NCBI GenBank assembly: GCA_017621455.1
Contig: JAGATC010000010.1
Location: 1 to 64,000 of the forward strand
Length of the DNA stretch: 64,000 bases
Direction of reading: 5' to 3'
DNA from: Alistipes sp.
GTDB lineage: Bacteria; Bacteroidota; Bacteroidia; Bacteroidales; Rikenellaceae
In this document: one piece after another, positions 9,177-17,881 of the stretch
How positions within the stretch are numbered: the first letter of the stretch is position 1
Layout of the letters: each line of letters opens with the position of its first letter
Notes under the pieces: model-generated
The model's database searches: none
What the model was told of the DNA's origin: nothing
Seen by the model: the letters and a program-made list of their open reading frames with translations, nothing else
Made by a program: the position numbers and the translations under genes

Positions 9177-9923
9177 ATGAAACTTCTTGAAGGTAAGGTA
9201 GCACTTGTAACTGGTGCTGGCCGCGGTATCGGCAAGGCTATCGCTTTGCGTTTTGCCCAGGAGGGTGCCAATGTAGCATTCACCGATTTGGCTATCAACG
9301 AGGCTGTTGAGGAGACAGTTAAGGAAATTGAGGCTCTTGGTGTTAAGGCCAAGGCTTACGCTTCGAACGCTGCAAACTTCGACGAGACACACGAGGTGGT
9401 AAAGCAGATTGTTGAGGACTTCGGTCGTATCGACGTCTTGGTAAACAACGCAGGTATCACTAAGGATGGTTTGATGATGCGTATGTCGGAGGCACAGTGG
9501 GACGCTGTAATCAACGTTAACCTCAAGTCGGCATTCAACTTCATCCACGCCGTAACGCCCATCATGGCTAAGCAGCGCGGTGGTTCGATTATCAACATGT
9601 CATCTGTAGTAGGTGTCTCGGGCAACGCAGGTCAGTGCAACTACTCAGCATCGAAGGCTGGTATGATTGGCCTTGCTAAGTCTATCGCTAAGGAGATGGG
9701 TCCTCGTGGCATCCGTGCTAACTGCATCGCTCCAGGCTTCATCATCACCGAGATGACCAACCAGCTCTCGCAGGAGATCAAGGATCAGTGGGCGCAGCAG
9801 ATTCCTATGCGTCGTGGTGGCACCCCCGAGGATGTTGCCAACGTTGCGTTGTTCCTCGCTTCAGACCTTGCATCGTATGTTAGCGGACAGGTTATCCACT
9901 GCTGTGGTGCCATGAACTGCTAA
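9177..9923 (+). CDS. fabG: 3-oxoacyl-ACP reductase
   Basis: FabG is an NADPH-dependent short-chain dehydrogenase that reduces 3-oxoacyl-ACP after each condensation. The 248-residue product has the cofactor loop TGAGRGIG, the NNAG motif, the catalytic Ser in INMSSVVG and the YxxxK motif in YSASKAG. The C-terminus, GQVIHCCGAMNC, departs from the more usual GQVIHVDGGM ending and is Cys-rich. It is the last gene of the fabH-fabF-fabG unit and is followed by a long bidirectional terminator shared with the pullulanase gene. Confidence 0.92.
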   Translation: MKLLEGKVALVTGAGRGIGKAIALRFAQEGANVAFTDLAINEAVEETVKEIEALGVKAKAYASNAANFDETHEVVKQIVEDFGRIDVLVNNAGITKDGLMMRMSEAQWDAVINVNLKSAFNFIHAVTPIMAKQRGGSIINMSSVVGVSGNAGQCNYSASKAGMIGLAKSIAKEMGPRGIRANCIAPGFIITEMTNQLSQEIKDQWAQQIPMRRGGTPEDVANVALFLASDLASYVSGQVIHCCGAMNC

Positions 9924-9946
9924 TCTATAGTTATAGCGATATACAG

Positions 9947-9981
9947 AATAAGGGGTTGGCCACGAAGGTCAACCCCTTATT
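9947..9981. terminator. Bidirectional terminator between fabG and pullulanase gene
   Basis: AATAAGGGGTTGGCC (9947-9961) pairs with GGTCAACCCCTTATT (9967-9981) over 15 positions with one wobble. The stem is flanked by A and T on both sides, suited to stopping both convergent transcripts. Confidence 0.8.
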
Positions 9982-9993
9982 ATTTGTAGCGGG

Positions 9994-11964
9994 TTAGTAC
10001 TCCGCCAAAACAAAACCCGTAATGGGAGGCACCGTAACCTTACCCGAGCGGATAGTGTAGGGCACCATACCCTTAGGATGGATAACCTCTCCGTCCGAAA
10101 TCCACTTATAGGTGCCAGCAGGAATATCAAACTCAACGCTCTCTCTTGAGCCATTCATCAAGACGATGATACGCTTCGCTCGGTCGATGCCATCGAGGTT
10201 GTCGAGGATAAAGCCAACAGCAGCCTCGTTGTCGTTCTCAATGAAGCGAAGGTGCTCACGCACAGCCTCTGCCGTACCTAACGAGAAGGCTGGATGCTCC
10301 TTACGCATAGCGATGAGACCCTTAACGTACTCAACAAGGTCGCTATACTGATGCTTTAGTGACCAGTCGATAGCGTTATACTCATCGGGCATATTATAGG
10401 TATTCTTCTCGCCACGCTTCGAGCGATACATCTCCTCACCACAGAAGATAAAGGGGATACCCTGCGACGTGAACACACCAAGCTGCGCAAGCTTATCCAT
10501 CTTAAGAAGCTCCTCCTCGGTTGCCTCTGGCGACAGGTGCTCGAGGCGGTCGCGTAGGTTGTGGTCATCGTGGCATGTAACATAGCTGATATGCTGACGA
10601 GGGTCGGCACACCATGCTGCCTCCGAGTGGTTAACCTCGGGGTGGTCAATACCACCTACGAGACCGAACTTAAGTGCCTCCTTGTTACCTGCTACGCCAT
10701 GGATAAAGCCACCCTGAGAGAGATCCAACGTACCGCGCAACGCATTACGAATATCGTCCGAGAAGGCACCAATGCCTGGCATACGATAGGTGTAACGCTT
10801 AAAGGCGAGCTTCGACTCGTCGTAGAGCGGCGCACTTGCTGCCCAACCCTCACCATAGAGTAGGATGTCGGGGTTTAGCGCCTCGAGACGTGTGCGGATA
10901 AGGTTCATGGTCTCGATGTCGTGAATCGCCATAAGGTCGAAACGGAAGCCATCGATGTGGTACTCCTTAACCCAATACTCCAACGACTCTACCATATACT
11001 TACGCATCATGGGCTGCTCGCTGGCAGTCTCATTACCACAGCCCGAGCCATCGGCAAACGAGCCATCCTCGCGCATACGGTAGAAGTAACCAGGCACAGT
11101 AAGCTCAAAACCGCAGTTCTCGGTAGAGGTAGTGTGGTTGTATACAACGTCGAGAACAACACACAGGCCCGCCTCGTGGAAGGCTTTAACGAGTGTCTTC
11201 AATTCGTAGATACGCGCAACAGGGTTAGCAGCATCGGTAGAGTAGGTACCCTCGGGTGCGTTGTAGTTCTTAGGCTCGTAGCCCCAGTTATACTGATTCG
11301 TAGGCTTTGACTCATCTATTGAGCCGAAGTCCGCCGTGGGGAGTAGATGTACGTGTGTTACACCCATCTCCTTGAGGTGGTCGATACCCGTAGCTAATCC
11401 TTCGGGTGAGCGTGTGCCAAGCTCAGCCATAGCGATATATTTACCCGGGTTGCTGCTGCCAGCGCTTGGGTGCGCTGTCATATCACGGTAGTGCATCTCG
11501 TAGATAACAATCTCTGTGGGATCCACCTCAGGAGCCTTATCCTCGTTCCAGCCCTCGGGGTCGGTGTCACGCATGTCTATGATGGCACCACGATTACCAT
11601 TTACATCTAACGCGCGTGCGAAGATGCCCGCAGTCTCCTTAAGAGTCTTACCGTCAACCTTAACCTGGAAGGTGTAAAATAGACCCTTCTTGTCGCCCTC
11701 AACCTTTAGGCTCCATAGGCCACACTCGCCCTTGCTCATAGCATGCTCCTCGGCAAGCTCGTTGCCACTATACAGACGTAACACAACGCTCTCAGCTGTG
11801 GGTGCCCACACCTCAAAGGTGGTGGCATCGGGGCTGTAGCTCATCTCCTGGATGGGGTTAGTGGGAATCTCCTCCTTTTCGGACTTAACCTCATCCTCGC
11901 AGGCCACAAATGCTACAACAGCAGCAAGAGCCATACTCTTAACTAATAGCTTCACTGATTTCAT
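9994..11964 (-). CDS. pulA: Type I pullulanase, alpha-1,6-glucan debranching lipoprotein
   Basis: It hydrolyses alpha-1,6 branches in pullulan, starch or glycogen. The 656-residue protein starts with a lipoprotein signal (lipid-attached Cys at residue 22). The acidic run EDEV after the Cys resembles Bacteroidetes surface-export signals, so it may face outward. An N-terminal CBM48-like domain (about residues 40-140) precedes the GH13 barrel. The barrel shows YNWGYEP, the type I signature; DVVYNHT (region I); GFRFDLMAIHD with the nucleophile Asp (region II); YGEGW with the acid Glu (region III); and THVHLLP and CHDDHNL. No SusC/D or other glycan genes are adjacent, so this is not a standard utilisation locus. 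A possible -7 box, TAAATTTG, is at 12003-12010 on the minus strand. Confidence 0.93.
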   Translation of the reverse strand: MKSVKLLVKSMALAAVVAFVACEDEVKSEKEEIPTNPIQEMSYSPDATTFEVWAPTAESVVLRLYSGNELAEEHAMSKGECGLWSLKVEGDKKGLFYTFQVKVDGKTLKETAGIFARALDVNGNRGAIIDMRDTDPEGWNEDKAPEVDPTEIVIYEMHYRDMTAHPSAGSSNPGKYIAMAELGTRSPEGLATGIDHLKEMGVTHVHLLPTADFGSIDESKPTNQYNWGYEPKNYNAPEGTYSTDAANPVARIYELKTLVKAFHEAGLCVVLDVVYNHTTSTENCGFELTVPGYFYRMREDGSFADGSGCGNETASEQPMMRKYMVESLEYWVKEYHIDGFRFDLMAIHDIETMNLIRTRLEALNPDILLYGEGWAASAPLYDESKLAFKRYTYRMPGIGAFSDDIRNALRGTLDLSQGGFIHGVAGNKEALKFGLVGGIDHPEVNHSEAAWCADPRQHISYVTCHDDHNLRDRLEHLSPEATEEELLKMDKLAQLGVFTSQGIPFIFCGEEMYRSKRGEKNTYNMPDEYNAIDWSLKHQYSDLVEYVKGLIAMRKEHPAFSLGTAEAVREHLRFIENDNEAAVGFILDNLDGIDRAKRIIVLMNGSRESVEFDIPAGTYKWISDGEVIHPKGMVPYTIRSGKVTVPPITGFVLAEY

Positions 11965-12091
11965 ATACTTAGTATTTGGTTACTACAGGAAAATATACAC
12001 TACAAATTTACATAAAATTTTCTAAATATCGGCCATAACGCCTTGAATGAATATTTATTAGTTTTCAGGGTACTTTTCAGCGCTTTTTTTC

Positions 12092-12099
12092 TATCTTTG
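12092..12099 (+). promoter_or_regulatory. -7 promoter element abutting the start codon of the TPR regulator
   Basis: TATCTTTG ends four bases before the ATG at 12104. In this promoter class transcription starts about 4-7 bases after the box, which would make the mRNA leaderless. No TTG is seen at the -33 position. Confidence 0.55.
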
Positions 12100-12103
12100 T
12101 GAC

Positions 12104-13765
12104 ATGAAATGCGCGCTCACATATCCTATAATAGCCATCTGCCTACTATGTATGCTCATAGTAAGCTGTCATCGTAGCGAAAACGAGATGCCCGCAGTTG
12201 AGCGTGCTGAGATCATCGTCGAACAGGATCCCGAAGAGGCTCTCGAGATAATGCGTAGCGTCGACCGCAATGCTATTACCAAAAGGGAGGACTTAGCGCA
12301 TTATGCCCTCGTCTACAGCGAGGCATGCTACTATAACCGCATACTTGTCTCAAGCGACTCGCTAACACACATCGCCGTAGACTACTACAAAAATAGTAGT
12401 GACCATGAGCACCGCGCACGCTCCTACTTCCAACATAGCTTAGTCTTGCAGCTTAACAACCGCATGCCCGAGGCAATGATTGCACTTATGGAGTCGCTCT
12501 CGTCGCTTGAAAGCTACGACAACCTGCACCTTAAGGGCGTTGTTCACCGCACCATGGGTGACATATACCGCGCACGATATTGCTACACCAACAGCCTCGA
12601 TGCCTATAACGATGCCTACCTATGCTTCACACAGCTCGAACTACCCTACCACTGCTACTATACCAAGTACAACATGGGACAGGTGGAGCTACGTATGCAC
12701 AACTACGATGAGGCTGAGGCCCTATTTATAGAGGCGCGCGACTACGCTATTGAAACCGAAGACTATGATTTTCTCTGCGCCGTGCTACATGAGCTCTGCG
12801 AGATATACCTCCAAAAGAGCGATTATGCCATGTGTCGCGCTACGGTGGATATGTTCGAGAAGTACGACTGCGTATTGTGGTTTGTCTCGCGCTACTACGC
12901 TGTGAAGGCAATAGTTACATCCGAAGAGGGCAACAACCAAGAGGCACTGCGCTTAGTGGCAATGGCTGAAAGTGTTGACTCGCGCGATGAGGCCATAATT
13001 GAGGAGGCAAAGTACCATATATATAATAATATGGGCGACATGGCCACGGCGAACGAGTGGCTGCAGCGCATAAATAATCGCCTCGAGGCTATGATTCTCG
13101 AGGCTGCAGACCAGCCCGTGCTAAACAACCAAATAGACCTTCTACAGAATACGCTTGAACATGAGGAGAACGAACTGAGAGCCTCACGCCAGCGCAATAT
13201 CGCCATATATGTCTCAATAGCTATACTTATATCTCTGCTGCTGGGCTTCCTACGCGGCCTTGTCGTTAAGAAGAATAGAGACATACAACGCTATATCGAA
13301 ACCATCCACGACCTACAGCTTACGCCACATAGGTCGTCAGACTCTCTGTCGGAGGCTGTAGATAAGTTATATAACGACCGCCTCAACGACCTTAACCATC
13401 TGTGCGAAACATACTACGAGCATAGCGACACTTCGCGTCATGCCACCAAGGTATTCGAACAGGTGCGCCAAACAATCGAGGCAATCAAGGGTGATGAGGC
13501 TCGCATAACGGAGCTTGAGTCACTTGTTAATAACTGTAAGGGTAACCTTATGACAAAGCTCAGAGAGCAGTGTCCTAAGCTAAATATTAAGGAACAACGA
13601 GTAGTGTTATATAGCTATGCTGGTTTCTCTTCACGCGCCATTTGCGTATTTATGGAGACAAATCCTGTGGCTCTTTCAAAGATGAAATATCGCATTAAGC
13701 TCAAAATTAAAGAGTGCAATGCTCCTGATGCAGATTTGCTAATATCTTCTATCGGCGACCGTTAG
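12104..13765 (+). CDS. TPR lipoprotein with membrane segment and C-terminal helix-turn-helix-like domain, putative regulator
   Basis: The 553-residue protein begins with a lipoprotein-type signal (Cys at residue 22 in LIVSC). About 330 residues of degenerate TPR helices follow, then one membrane helix near 365-385 (AIYVSIAILISLLLGFL). A cytoplasmic helical region ends in a domain (LNIKEQRVVLYSYAGFSSRAICVFMETN...LSKMKYRIKLKIKE) that looks like the helix-turn-helix of LuxR-type activators. This architecture is common in Bacteroidales one-component sensors. The lipobox fixes the ATG at 12104, which sits directly behind the promoter box. Its targets are unknown; the pullulanase gene is divergent from it, so a link is possible but unproven. 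Confidence 0.8.
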   Translation: MKCALTYPIIAICLLCMLIVSCHRSENEMPAVERAEIIVEQDPEEALEIMRSVDRNAITKREDLAHYALVYSEACYYNRILVSSDSLTHIAVDYYKNSSDHEHRARSYFQHSLVLQLNNRMPEAMIALMESLSSLESYDNLHLKGVVHRTMGDIYRARYCYTNSLDAYNDAYLCFTQLELPYHCYYTKYNMGQVELRMHNYDEAEALFIEARDYAIETEDYDFLCAVLHELCEIYLQKSDYAMCRATVDMFEKYDCVLWFVSRYYAVKAIVTSEEGNNQEALRLVAMAESVDSRDEAIIEEAKYHIYNNMGDMATANEWLQRINNRLEAMILEAADQPVLNNQIDLLQNTLEHEENELRASRQRNIAIYVSIAILISLLLGFLRGLVVKKNRDIQRYIETIHDLQLTPHRSSDSLSEAVDKLYNDRLNDLNHLCETYYEHSDTSRHATKVFEQVRQTIEAIKGDEARITELESLVNNCKGNLMTKLREQCPKLNIKEQRVVLYSYAGFSSRAICVFMETNPVALSKMKYRIKLKIKECNAPDADLLISSIGDR

Positions 13766-13931
13766 TTGCTGAAAATCAATATATTACATACATAAATAAA
13801 ATTTACAACACGTAATCGCGTAACTTATTGATTATCAGCGTTGCGAAAAAATTATAAAAATTTATTTTATAACTCGTTGATTTTCAGTATAGTAAAAATC
13901 GGTTTGCGAAATCTTTTTAAGCTTAAAATTT
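13766..13931. other. AT-rich gap with three copies of a TTGATTWTCAG motif
   Basis: CTGAAAATCAA (13769-13779) and TTGATTTTCAG (13877-13887) form a perfect 11-base inverted repeat. Between them lies TTGATTATCAG (13828-13838), differing at one position. The rest is A/T-rich with no gene. The spaced copies look like binding sites or part of a dispersed intergenic motif. Confidence 0.5.
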
Positions 13932-13985
13932 GGTCACTATCCACTAATCATCTACTTTTGTAGTTGTGGAAGTGACCGATTTTTT
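13932..13985 (+). terminator. Branched hairpin with T run after the TPR regulator gene
   Basis: GGTCACT (13932-13938) pairs with AGTGACC (13971-13977), CCAC (13941-13944) with GTGG (13966-13969), and CTAC with GTAG around TTTT. Six T residues follow at 13980-13985. The form is that of an intrinsic terminator. Its loop also contains TACTTTTG (13953-13960), with TTTG 20 bases upstream at 13929-13932, a perfect promoter match, so the site may do both jobs. Confidence 0.6.
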
Positions 13986-14228
13986 GTGCGTTGACGGCTA
14001 AAAACAGTCTCGCAGCAAAATAAGAGTTTTATGGTCTTTTTCTTAAGAAGAGATTAGAGGTTATTTTCACACACTAAAGGCCTTAAATGAGGCTTACAGG
14101 TTCTGGGTTAGAAACCGCCACGGCGGTTATGAGTGATATGATTGGTTAATGAATATTTTAATGTGTCCGGTGCTACGCATCGCTCTTTCCCCCACGCGAG
14201 AGGAGAGGCATGCGTAGCCTTTTTTTTT
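13966..14228 (+). ncRNA. Candidate small RNA transcription unit, about 260 nt
   Basis: A promoter match (TTTG 13929-13932, 20 bases, TACTTTTG 13953-13960) would start RNA near 13966, and a very strong terminator ends at 14228. Between them is no reading frame longer than 20 codons (14087-14149). Hairpins are visible: AGGCCT with AGGCTT around 14078-14095, and AACCGC (14113-14118) with GCGGTT (14123-14128). It does not match the parts of tmRNA, RNase P RNA or SRP RNA that I know. A 6S-like RNA or a regulatory RNA is possible. The overlap of the promoter with a terminator-like hairpin is the main weakness. Confidence 0.4.
14172..14228 (+). terminator. Strong intrinsic terminator of the candidate small RNA
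   Basis: GCTACGCAT (14172-14180) pairs perfectly with ATGCGTAGC (14210-14218), with further internal pairing, and nine T residues follow (14220-14228). No protein gene on the plus strand ends just upstream. Confidence 0.85.
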
Positions 14229-14374
14229 ATTCCACAACTCTATTCTTGTCAGAAGGGAGCCGAGTGTTGTACTCGGCAAAAAAATACCGCCTGTGGATAG
14301 TACTTAGGTGTACGTTCCATTGACGGCATATTTGTTAGGGGACGCAATCGCCGCCCCCCCCTTATCACAAGAGA
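14229..14374. other. Gap between candidate small RNA and ABC exporter gene
   Basis: No gene. It holds a 7-pair hairpin, GCCGAGT (14259-14265) with ACTCGGC (14271-14277), next to CTGACAAGAATA on the minus strand (14241-14252), a motif shared with other gene-tail gaps in this window. A run of eight C residues is at 14354-14361. Confidence 0.5.
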
Positions 14375-16231
14375 TTAGGTGAACGACTGCATCTCTATTA
14401 GGTGTGCATAGATACCACCCTTCTGGAGAAGCTCTTGATGTGTACCCTCCTCAGCAACACGACCCTGGTCGATAACATATATGCGGTCGGCATTATAAAT
14501 GGTGCTTAGGCGGTGTGCAATAACTATAGAGGTACGACCCTTTAGAAGGTTAGTAAGGGCATCCTGTACGAGCTTCTCGCTCTCAGTATCGAGAGCTGAG
14601 GTTGCCTCATCGAGGATAAGAATCTCGGGGTTCTTTAGCACAGCACGCGCGATGCTTAGACGCTGTCGCTGACCGCCCGAGAGCTTAGTACCACGGTCAC
14701 CAATGTTTGTGTCATATCCCTCCTCCTTCTCCATGATGAAGCCATGAGCGTTAGCCACCTTTGAGGCCTCGATAACCTCTTCACGAGTAGCTGATGGGCG
14801 ACCCATAAGGATATTACCCTCGATGGTATCGTTAAAGAGGACTGTCTCCTGCGACACTATGCTCATCTTCTGGCGTAGCGACTCCTGCTTATACTCCTTA
14901 ATGGATTTACCATCGAAGAGAATGTCACCCTTAGTGACGTCATAGAAGCGAGGTATAAGCTCGCTAAGTGTCGACTTACCTCCTCCCGAGGGGCCTACAA
15001 GGGCGATAGTCTGACCCTTCTTAATGGTGATATTAACGTCGTTGATAACCTCGCGCTCACCATCATATGAGAAGTGAATGTTACGCAACTCTATAGACTC
15101 TTTCAAGCCATCAAACTCCACAGCATCCTCCTTATCCTCCACCTCCGACTCTGCGTCGATGATGGTGAAGATACGCTCACCGGCAGCTACACCCTGGTTG
15201 ATGTTTGCAAACTGGTCGATAAACGAGCGCAGAGGTCGTGTAATCTGCGAGAATGCTGCTATAAAGGCGATAAAGCCAGCACCTCCAAGATAACCATTAG
15301 CCTCGAGGCTACCACCGAATACTAGGATAACAGCCACAGCGGTGATACCCATAAACTCACTCATAGGCGATGCTAACTGCTGGCGCTTAGCCATGCTTAT
15401 AACGAGTGATGAGAAGTGGGTATTGATAGCCTTAAACTTGTCTATAATGAAAGATGTTGCGTTATAGCCCTTAACAATCTTTATTCCCGACAGAGACTCG
15501 TCGAGTAACGACACCATATCAGACATACGCTCCTGGCTGCGCTTTGCAGGGTGACGCAGACGCTTAACTATACGACCGATGATAAGACCTACGATAGGCA
15601 GGAAGATGACGGCAAATAGCGACAACTCCCACGATATACTAATCATGAGCGTAAGGTAGCCGATAATTAGGAATGGGTCGCGGAAAGCAACCTGCAGGGT
15701 GTTGGTGATACAGTACTGCACAACCATAACATCACCCGTAATCTTCTGCATAATGTCGCCCTTGCGCTGGTCGCTAAAGAAACCTACGTTCATATTCAAA
15801 ACACGCGAATACATCTCGTCACGCATGCGCTGAATAGTATTTACACGAAGCTTCTCCACGGTCATTGCCGAGGCATAGCGGAAGAGGTTGCTAAATAGGT
15901 TCATTATTACCGTAACCACACCAAGCAACACAAGGAAGCGCACCTTGTCGAAGGGACCCGGACCAAAGGTTATAGAGTAGAAATAACAGAGTATGTTAGT
16001 AAAACCCTGCTCCGAGAACTCTATATCGGGGAATACGGTGTTGTATACGTATGTTACCTCCAAGCTCGTCGAAGTATCTCCAGGATCGAACATGGTGGTA
16101 AGAATGGGGATAATCATCGCATAATTGAAGGTGTTAAACACCGCATGCAACGCTGCGAAGATAAAGTATGGTACAGTATATCGACTCAGTGGCTTAGCAA
16201 AGTTAAGGAGTCGTAGGTATGTTTTAAACAT
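14375..16231 (-). CDS. MsbA-like ABC exporter, fused membrane and ATPase domains
   Basis: The 618-residue half-transporter has six membrane segments in residues 1-330 and an ATPase domain after that. Walker A is GPSGGGKST, the signature is LSGGQRQRLS, Walker B is ILILDEATS and the switch His is in IAHRLSTI. It should work as a homodimer in the inner membrane. The closest general resemblance is to MsbA and related lipid or multidrug exporters, but the substrate cannot be told from sequence. It is followed on the same strand by nothing close; the DHH phosphoesterase gene lies 49 bases upstream and is probably co-transcribed with it. Confidence 0.88.
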   Translation of the reverse strand: MFKTYLRLLNFAKPLSRYTVPYFIFAALHAVFNTFNYAMIIPILTTMFDPGDTSTSLEVTYVYNTVFPDIEFSEQGFTNILCYFYSITFGPGPFDKVRFLVLLGVVTVIMNLFSNLFRYASAMTVEKLRVNTIQRMRDEMYSRVLNMNVGFFSDQRKGDIMQKITGDVMVVQYCITNTLQVAFRDPFLIIGYLTLMISISWELSLFAVIFLPIVGLIIGRIVKRLRHPAKRSQERMSDMVSLLDESLSGIKIVKGYNATSFIIDKFKAINTHFSSLVISMAKRQQLASPMSEFMGITAVAVILVFGGSLEANGYLGGAGFIAFIAAFSQITRPLRSFIDQFANINQGVAAGERIFTIIDAESEVEDKEDAVEFDGLKESIELRNIHFSYDGEREVINDVNITIKKGQTIALVGPSGGGKSTLSELIPRFYDVTKGDILFDGKSIKEYKQESLRQKMSIVSQETVLFNDTIEGNILMGRPSATREEVIEASKVANAHGFIMEKEEGYDTNIGDRGTKLSGGQRQRLSIARAVLKNPEILILDEATSALDTESEKLVQDALTNLLKGRTSIVIAHRLSTIYNADRIYVIDQGRVAEEGTHQELLQKGGIYAHLIEMQSFT

Positions 16232-16280
16232 CTATTTTTTCAAGTTTATATTATCTCTTACAAAGATGATAACTTTGTAT

Positions 16281-17306
16281 TTAAAGTAATCCCTCTGCGG
16301 CATACTCCTTAATAGACTTCTCGAAGTGTTTGATGGTATCCTCCATGTTCATAAACGACTTACCTCCCGCAGCGTTCTTATGACCACCACCGTTGAAGTA
16401 GCGCTGAGCAAAGATGTTAACATCAATGTCGCCACGCGAGCGTAGTGATACACGTATAAAGTCAGTATGCTCGGTAAACATCGCCGAGAGCTTCATCTTC
16501 TTAATTTGTAGCGGATAGTTAACGAAGCCTTCGGAGTCACCCTGCTGGAACCAGAAACGACGCAACTCATCTGCCGTTAGCGACATATGAGCCACGGTGC
16601 CATTATGGAATATCTTCATTTTGCGGTCGATGACGTAACCAAACAGTCGTGCACGACCCTCGGTGAAGGAGTTATATACATGGTTGTGAATGTCGGGAAT
16701 AGATATACCCTTAGCAGCCAAGATAGAGACCATACGGAAGACATCGGGAGTGACACTCGAGAAGGCGAAGTTACCGGTGTCGGTCATCATACCCACAAAG
16801 ATGTTTATAGCCATCTCTTTAGAAATGCTCTCAGCACCAAACATAACCTCAACAAGCAGAGCTATAAGGTAACATGTGCTCGAAGCCTCGGGATATGATA
16901 TCATAAGGTCGAAATCCTCTGATGGGTTGAGGTGGTGATCTATAAGTATGCGCTTAGCGTGCTGATTCTCGTCAATTACGTCACCAAGACCATCGAGACG
17001 TGTCATAGTGTGGAAGTCGAGACAGAAGATGAGGTCTGCACCCTTCACAGCCTTTACAGCCTTACCCTCGGTATCGTTCTTAAAGACAACCAGCTCCTCG
17101 CTACCTGGCATGAACTCGAGATAGTAGGGAAATTTATTGGGGACAATACAGGTTACGTCGTGACCATGTCGCTTGAGAATCTCAGCCCATGCCAATGATG
17201 AACCTATAGCATCACCATCGGGGTTAGTGTGTGAGAGAATAACCACTCTCTGAGGCTGCTCTATATACTCTCTAAGCTGCTCTATTTTATTTCTTGCTAT
17301 CTGCAT
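16281..17306 (-). CDS. nrnA: DHH/DHHA1 phosphoesterase, NrnA-type oligoribonuclease and pAp phosphatase
   Basis: NrnA-type enzymes degrade nanoRNAs and dephosphorylate 3',5'-pAp. The 341-residue product has the metal-binding motifs in order: NPDGDAIGSS near residue 30, a DFHTM segment, DHHLNP near residue 125, and MMTDTGNF. The DHHA1 substrate-binding motif GGGHKNAAGG lies near residue 315. The length is typical. It probably forms a two-gene unit with the ABC exporter gene downstream. A minus-strand TATATTTG box at 17336-17343 gives a short leader. Confidence 0.88.
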   Translation of the reverse strand: MQIARNKIEQLREYIEQPQRVVILSHTNPDGDAIGSSLAWAEILKRHGHDVTCIVPNKFPYYLEFMPGSEELVVFKNDTEGKAVKAVKGADLIFCLDFHTMTRLDGLGDVIDENQHAKRILIDHHLNPSEDFDLMISYPEASSTCYLIALLVEVMFGAESISKEMAINIFVGMMTDTGNFAFSSVTPDVFRMVSILAAKGISIPDIHNHVYNSFTEGRARLFGYVIDRKMKIFHNGTVAHMSLTADELRRFWFQQGDSEGFVNYPLQIKKMKLSAMFTEHTDFIRVSLRSRGDIDVNIFAQRYFNGGGHKNAAGGKSFMNMEDTIKHFEKSIKEYAAEGLL

Positions 17307-17881
17307 AACCTCTCAGTTATATATATATTAACGTGCAAATATACAAAAAATAGGTGTAACAAACTAATAATGACTAAAATTTAACCTTTAGACCAATTAA
17401 AAGGGTAATGCTACAATTTATATATTTACACTCACATAATTCAACATTACGAAGCTTGTCATCGAACTTGTCAACAGATGTTTTTTATTTTTTAATACTT
17501 ATATTAATAATTAATAAAATTCAAATAATAATAAAGCGTGTTGATTGTGTTAGCAACTTTTCTACTTCGTTTTTATTAACATGTTCTATTATTTTTTGTT
17601 TCTTATTTTTTATTAATTTTAAAGTTTAAGTTATTTTAAATTAATAGAATATATAAAATAATTTATAAAAATAAACATTATAAACAACGTGTTATCAACA
17701 TTTAAACATTAATAAAATATTAACATTTGTAGTTGGTAACTCTAAGAAAATAGGTTGATAAAATGTCACATAAATTTTCTTCTTTTTATTTGCAAAAAAA
17801 GAGCGGCCGTATATACAACGACCGCACTGAAATTTGCAAATCTTTTTATCAAATTTTTGCCAACACTTTTCCACACGTTTG
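17307..17881. other. Very AT-rich 575-base gap with DnaA-box-like sequences, candidate replication origin
   Basis: No gene is supported. The segment 17479-17690 is far more AT-rich than other gaps here. DnaA-box-like sequences are TTGTCAACA (17468-17476), TTATCAACA (17692-17700), GGTTGATAA (17753-17761, the reverse form) and TTTTCCACA (17867-17875). The last fits the TTWTNCACA pattern; the others differ at one or two positions. An AT-rich stretch flanked by such boxes is what an oriC looks like, and a parS site lies about 17 kb away. Against it, flanking genes do not all point away from the gap. The nrnA promoter occupies its left edge. Confidence 0.35.
17336..17343 (-). promoter_or_regulatory. 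-7 promoter element of nrnA
   Basis: CAAATATA on plus reads TATATTTG on minus, a full -7 match, giving a leader of about 23 bases. Confidence 0.55.

Noticed and set aside
6863..9923. fabH-fabF-fabG as part of an aryl polyene or other secondary-metabolite cluster
   Set aside because: The enzymes look like primary fatty acid synthases and no accessory aryl polyene genes (ammonia lyase, glycosyltransferase, thioesterase) are nearby.
14087..14149. 20-codon frame inside the candidate small RNA
   Set aside because: A frame this short is expected by chance; it has no initiation signal and crosses two hairpins.
14354..14361. Run of eight C as a phase-variable tract
   Set aside because: It lies outside any gene and away from any promoter spacer, so no switching effect can be argued.
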